Assembly (NCBI GenBank): GCA_026398575.1
Contig: JAPLSP010000502.1
Span: 1-25,081, forward strand
Direction of reading: 5' to 3'
Source of the DNA: Candidatus Sumerlaeota bacterium
GTDB taxonomy: Bacteria; Sumerlaeota; Sumerlaeia; JADFCT01
DNA length: 25,081 nt
Within the stretch, counting starts at the first letter, position 1. Each line of letters begins with the position of its first letter. The notes beneath the pieces were generated by a model. The model saw only the letters and a list, made by a program, of their open reading frames with translations. It was not told the DNA's origin and ran no database searches. Below, piece by piece: positions 21,953 through 25,081 of the stretch. A program made the translations under genes and the position numbers.

Positions 21953-23137
21953 ATGAAACTATTCGAGCGCAAGACACCGAGCGGAAAGTCATCGTTTTAT
22001 ATCGTCTCCCATGAGAACGGCAAACTATCCCGCCTGCTTTTGAAGGGCATCCACGACCGCGCGATTGCCGATCTGGTTTTTGCGGAGCAATCACTGAGGC
22101 GGGAGCGTGAGGAGGCAGGCGTGCCCAGCCAGAAGAATCTGCGGCTCGGTGAATGCCTCCACGACTACCTTGAAAACCGCGCCGCCGTATGCGCTCCAAA
22201 ACACACGGCCACACTGAAGCCACGTATTGAAACCATGCTGGCGTTTTTCGGCGCCGACTCGCTGGTGCGCACGCTGGACGAGAAGAGCGTCAATGCCCTA
22301 CGCCGCCACCTGAAGAGCGGAGACCGGCCCTGTCAAGTCCCTACGCTGAATAAATACCTGATCATCCTGAAAGCAGCCTGTGACTTATCCGTGCGGCAGG
22401 GGCGCATCGGGAAAAACCCGCTGGCCGGCATCGAGCAATTGAGCGATCCGCGCAAGCCAGTATGGCGTTGGCTGAAGGATGAGGAAATCACGGCGTTGCT
22501 GGCTGTCCTGCGCGACGGCGCCCAGGTGCAGGTCAAACGCGAGAAAGGGCCAAGGCCGGGCGCCTATACCAGAAAATCGGCCGGCAATCCGAAACTCCGG
22601 CGCCTCGTCACGTTCTTATTGAATACCGGCGCCCGCCGTGGCGAAGCGCTCGCCGTCACATGGCGCGACGTGGACCTCGTGAATGGGTTCATCGCAATAC
22701 ACGGAACCAAGAGCGCAGCCAAGGGGCGCAAGACACGCGCGCGGCAAATCCCGATCAATGCGGCATTGCAGGAGGTGATCGAGGAACTACGCCAAGAGGG
22801 CGCCGGGGCCGATGGTGGGCCTTTGCTCCACTACCCCAACGGATTACGCCGTGATTTCCTGCGGGCCTGTCGTTTGGCGGGGATCAAGGGCAACGTGCGG
22901 ATTCACGATCTACGCCATAGCGCAGCCTCTCACTTGGCTATGAACGGCACGCCACTAAACACGATCCGCGAAATCCTTGGCCATGCCACTGGGGTGATGA
23001 CGCAACGATACGCGCACTTGAGCCGGGAGAGCCTGACAGCCTCCATGCAATCCCTGAATTTTGGCGCACAAACAAAGACGGCGAAGGTGTTGGACGTGCC
23101 ATTTAATAACCAAAGCGTTAGCGTTGGCAATGCATAG
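21953..23137 (+). CDS. Tyrosine recombinase (integrase) of the element
   Basis: The 394-residue protein catalyses site-specific integration and excision at tRNA-Asp. The catalytic residues are visible: Arg228 in TGARRGE (225-231), His318-Asp-Leu-Arg321-His in HDLRH, His344 in LGHATG and the nucleophile Tyr353 in RYAHLS. The N-terminal 80 residues look like a small arm-binding domain and residues 85-190 a SAM-like core-binding domain (LGECLHDYLENRAAV, TLNKYLIILKAACDLSVRQG). Length and layout are normal for phage-type integrases. The gene points at attR, 75 bases from the tRNA fragment. The ATG follows GAAAGGATGAACTGAA, a fair ribosome site. Confidence 0.95.
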   Translation: MKLFERKTPSGKSSFYIVSHENGKLSRLLLKGIHDRAIADLVFAEQSLRREREEAGVPSQKNLRLGECLHDYLENRAAVCAPKHTATLKPRIETMLAFFGADSLVRTLDEKSVNALRRHLKSGDRPCQVPTLNKYLIILKAACDLSVRQGRIGKNPLAGIEQLSDPRKPVWRWLKDEEITALLAVLRDGAQVQVKREKGPRPGAYTRKSAGNPKLRRLVTFLLNTGARRGEALAVTWRDVDLVNGFIAIHGTKSAAKGRKTRARQIPINAALQEVIEELRQEGAGADGGPLLHYPNGLRRDFLRACRLAGIKGNVRIHDLRHSAASHLAMNGTPLNTIREILGHATGVMTQRYAHLSRESLTASMQSLNFGAQTKTAKVLDVPFNNQSVSVGNA

Positions 23138-23140
23138 TTC

Positions 23141-23161
23141 TTTTTCACATATTTTTCACAT
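23141..23161 (+). repeat. Right arm-type repeat (TTTTTCACAT motif)
   Basis: TTTTTCACAT occurs twice in tandem just after the integrase stop. The same motif lies near the left end at 13790-13815 in the same orientation. Confidence 0.5.
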
Positions 23162-23174
23162 AAGTGAATTGACA

Positions 23175-23201
23175 TGAAAATAAGCATTGAAAATAAAGCA
23201 T
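23175..23201 (+). repeat. 13/14-bp tandem repeat beside attR
   Basis: TGAAAATAAGCAT is followed directly by TGAAAATAAAGCAT. It sits between the arm-type repeat and the tRNA fragment, a place where Xis or Int binding sites are commonly found. Confidence 0.6.
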
Positions 23202-23211
23202 GTTTTTGTAA

Positions 23212-23267
23212 AGAGCCTCGGCCTGTCACGCCGGAGGCCGCGAGTTCAAGTCTCGTCAACCCCGCCA
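23212..23267 (+). repeat. attR: displaced 3' part of tRNA-Asp
   Basis: It matches 13630-13685 with five differences. Two of these (G to A and C to T) restore a base pair in the T-stem: GCGAG...CTCGT instead of GCGGG...CCCGT. The segment includes the CCA end but not the 5' half, so it is not a working tRNA. It probably preserves the 3' half of the host tRNA-Asp before integration. Confidence 0.88.
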
Positions 23268-23284
23268 TTGAAAACACAAGACTT

Positions 23285-23316
23285 GCGCCTCGAAACTTGA
23301 AGCGCTTTTTCTTTTT
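23285..23316 (+). terminator. Probable terminator of the original tRNA-Asp unit
   Basis: GCGCCTC and GAAGCGC form a 7-bp stem with one mismatch and a seven-base loop, followed by TTTTTCTTTTT. It lies 18 bases after the displaced tRNA 3' end. The remaining bases to 23432 show a short direct repeat TGCCATAGA (about 23319-23342) and no supported gene. Confidence 0.6.
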
Positions 23317-23432
23317 CTGCCATAGAGTTTTGCCATAGACTTGGCCCATTAAGCCACTTTGCTGGCTTCCATGTATTCACCAATATCAATTCCCATCTGT
23401 GGCGCTTGCGCGTGAACGTAGCGGCTTGTCGG

Positions 23433-25081
23433 TCAGGGATGTAGGATGTCCCTGAAGCCCTCGGGATGCGGTGAAACGATCTTAATCCGGTCGAGTGAAT
23501 AGCCCTCGCCTGCCACGGTCATCGCCCATGTCGGCGCGTTGGGAGCCGCCCATACAGGCAGCACGCTTTTCGTCTGAATCCTCTGGATCGAAGCCGTCGG
23601 ATTGGGCGCGCTTGTCGTTTCGTCATCCGCCGCAACAAACCGGCCAAAAACTCCCAAGTCTCCGGCGATCAACTTCATACCGAACGCGCTGGTATTGATT
23701 GACTTGAGCGACTTGACTCCGGACTCGATCCGCATCCAAGGGGCGGTGGTGGCGCCGTCCGCAGGAGCGAAGCCCACAACGCCCCCGGCGATCAAAGCCC
23801 CTCCCGGCCGCTGCGCATGCGCCCATCGCGCCGTAACCGCCCCCACCGCGCCGCCTGTCCTCACGCCGCCAGCCGCCATGCCGCCAACCGCAGCGGCCGA
23901 ATCCCCCACCCGCACGGAGCCTCCTACGGCCAATATATTGAGAACCTTGCTTCGCATTCCGCTGACGATCTCGACGGGCTGAATATCAGCGCGCAGGTAA
24001 TCCACTATGGCCGCGCCGCCCCCGGCCGGCTTCAGGCTTGCCGCCATGCCGAACGCCGATACGGAGACGATCTTCTCAGCCTTGACGCGCAGCCCCTCCA
24101 GCGGACTGCCATCTGTGCGCAGCAATGAAATCTCGAACGCCTCAACCCCGGCAGGCAGCGGGTCTTGCGCCGCCAGCAACGGCACGAACAAATCGCGCAA
24201 ATGCTTCGCGGCGGCAAAACCGGGCGTCACGCCACCCTCGCTGAAGAACTGAGACCGGTCCGCCGCTGACCATTTCTTGGATGACGATTGGACCATTGCG
24301 GGCGCGAGCTGGTGTTGCAGGTCAATTCCTTCGATCGTGACGCCCGTCGTTTTGATGTTCGGCTTCAGCCAGACGGCGTTCGGCCCCAGGGGCTGGTCCG
24401 AAACCGCGGTCAGCGCCGTAAAGGCGCGCGGCCCGCCCGTCGTGGCTGCATCGCGGCTGCGCGGCTTGGCTGTCATGCGAACCGTCCCCACCTCGCCGGC
24501 CACAACCCGCTCGACGGCGCAGCCATTGGCCGTGAGCGACATGAGGCGCTTGGACACCCGCAATTCGGCCACCGGGGCCTCGGTCAGGAACGACGCGAGC
24601 GAGCCGTCGGTGCTTACGCGCATGAGCGGCGCTGTCGTCGTGATACTCGCGCTCCGCAGCCCGGATCGCTTACGCAGAATTTTCAGTGTGTCGCGCGCCC
24701 CGCCATTTGCAATCGAGATCCCGTCGAACGACAGCGCCGCCCAGTCAGAACCCATCTTCCTGCGGTTATAGACCACGTCATAAAGCGTTCGCCAATCCGG
24801 TAATCGCGACAGCGCCAGCGTCAATGAAGTGGCGCCCAGCGCTGACGCGAGATACTCGATTTGCAGCGGTTCATAGCCGGCCAGCAGAGCTGAGATGCGT
24901 ACCGTCCCGGCAGAGACCGCCCATAACGACATCTGAAAGGAGCCGTCCGCGCCGCTCAATGCCGTTCCCGATGTGACACCCTCAATCACAATGGTGGCGG
25001 CAGCGACCGCGTCGCCCGTTGCAGCGTCAACGCAGCGTCCGGAACAGACAATCATTGCGCTGACGCCGGAATTGAAGATCA
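23433..25081 (-). CDS. Carboxypeptidase-regulatory-like domain protein, 5' end outside the window
   Basis: The frame stays open to the window edge: eight codons lie upstream of the first ATG (25053-25055), which has no ribosome site. At least 548 residues are visible and the true start is probably outside. After that ATG a Ig-like carboxypeptidase-regulatory-like fold is seen (CSGRCVDAATGDAVAAATIV, then SGTALSGADGSFQMSLW and ISALLAGYEP, about 1-75). A long beta-rich region of unknown function follows, with RLPDWRTLYDVVYNRRKMGS and many Gly/Ala/Val/Thr strands. No catalytic motif or transmembrane segment was found. Such domains occur in large surface or cell-wall proteins. The reading frame continues after the TGA at 23433-23435 for about 26 further codons. 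Confidence 0.65.
   Translation of the reverse strand, partial: IFNSGVSAMIVCSGRCVDAATGDAVAAATIVIEGVTSGTALSGADGSFQMSLWAVSAGTVRISALLAGYEPLQIEYLASALGATSLTLALSRLPDWRTLYDVVYNRRKMGSDWAALSFDGISIANGGARDTLKILRKRSGLRSASITTTAPLMRVSTDGSLASFLTEAPVAELRVSKRLMSLTANGCAVERVVAGEVGTVRMTAKPRSRDAATTGGPRAFTALTAVSDQPLGPNAVWLKPNIKTTGVTIEGIDLQHQLAPAMVQSSSKKWSAADRSQFFSEGGVTPGFAAAKHLRDLFVPLLAAQDPLPAGVEAFEISLLRTDGSPLEGLRVKAEKIVSVSAFGMAASLKPAGGGAAIVDYLRADIQPVEIVSGMRSKVLNILAVGGSVRVGDSAAAVGGMAAGGVRTGGAVGAVTARWAHAQRPGGALIAGGVVGFAPADGATTAPWMRIESGVKSLKSINTSAFGMKLIAGDLGVFGRFVAADDETTSAPNPTASIQRIQTKSVLPVWAAPNAPTWAMTVAGEGYSLDRIKIVSPHPEGFRDILHP

Larger units (their letters stand above)
13638..23267 (+). mobile_element. Integrative element in tRNA-Asp, satellite-like, about 9.6 kb
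   Basis: The element is bounded by two copies of the 3' part of tRNA-Asp and carries a tyrosine integrase next to the right copy. Its genes all face right. They include a P4-type primase-helicase, an ERCC4-fold nuclease, a terminase-small-subunit-like protein, two small HTH proteins and ParB-like remnants. No capsid, portal, protease, large terminase, tail, relaxase or conjugation gene is visible. This composition resembles phage satellites more than complete prophages or conjugative elements. The exact crossover is not known; the identical anticodon-arm segment (from 13638) is used as the left limit. Confidence 0.85.

Noticed and set aside
21240..22223. 327-codon minus-strand frame across the ParB-like remnant and integrase start
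   Set aside because: It is antisense to the integrase and excisionase-like genes and reads through the duplicated repeat; no domain.
23212..23267. A third tRNA gene
   Set aside because: Only the 3' part of tRNA-Asp is present; no acceptor 5' strand or D-arm precedes it, so it is an att duplication.
13638..23267. Complete prophage or conjugative element
   Set aside because: No capsid, portal, large terminase, tail, lysis, relaxase or type IV secretion gene could be found on either strand.
22930..23349. Minus-strand frame with GLTRLELAASGVTGR
   Set aside because: This is the translation of the antisense tRNA fragment, a well-known false protein call.

Overview
The window looks like chromosomal DNA of a GC-rich, flagellated, polysaccharide-using Gram-negative bacterium. 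It carries a secreted heparinase-type lyase, a secreted BNR-4 protein, a flagellin/FlaG/FliD/FliS cluster with sigma-28-type promoters, and ParB-like remnants of a kind I associate with planctomycete and PVC-type genomes. I cannot fix the phylum. An uncultivated planctomycete-, Lentisphaerota- or Sumerlaeota-like lineage is an inference, not a result.

Layout, left to right. (1) 98-3748 is a large exported two-domain enzyme (SGNH-like region plus heparinase II/III-like lyase). (2) 3809-3982 is a small CopG/BrnA-like antitoxin relative. (3) 4125-6094 is a tightly packed three-gene module: a protein with a PD-(D/E)xK-like signature, a small helical protein, and a KGGVGR-variant ParA/MinD-type ATPase. 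This module is the best candidate for a little-described conflict or defence system. (4) 6248-7717 is an exported BNR-4 protein whose leader resembles that of the gene at 98, suggesting common control. (5) 7775-12863, minus strand, holds flagellin, flaG, fliD and fliS, with good FliA-type promoters before flagellin and fliD. (6) 13295-13426 is a REP-like palindromic tandem repeat, followed by tRNA-Val(TAC) and tRNA-Asp(GTC).

(7) About 13638-23267 is an integrated element of about 9.6 kb sitting in tRNA-Asp. A second copy of the 3' part of tRNA-Asp lies at the far end, beside a tyrosine integrase. All genes point rightward: an unknown protein, an HTH protein, a DUF5659-like protein, a P4-type primase-helicase, an ERCC4-fold nuclease, a terminase-small-subunit-like protein, small coiled-coil proteins, broken ParB-like genes, an excisionase-like protein and the integrase. 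No capsid, portal, large terminase or tail gene is visible, so a phage-satellite-like or other small integrative element is the best reading. It contains a 35-bp imperfect inverted repeat inside the primase gene, TTATCC repeats that look like iterons or operators, repeated putative integrase arm sites at both ends, and a two-repeat CRISPR-like unit (28-bp repeat, 33-bp spacer) in the ParB-like remnant.

(8) After the element the chromosome resumes with a probable tRNA terminator and the 3' part of a minus-strand gene. That gene encodes a large carboxypeptidase-regulatory-like protein and runs off the right edge.

All family assignments are by eye from sequence motifs; no database search was run.
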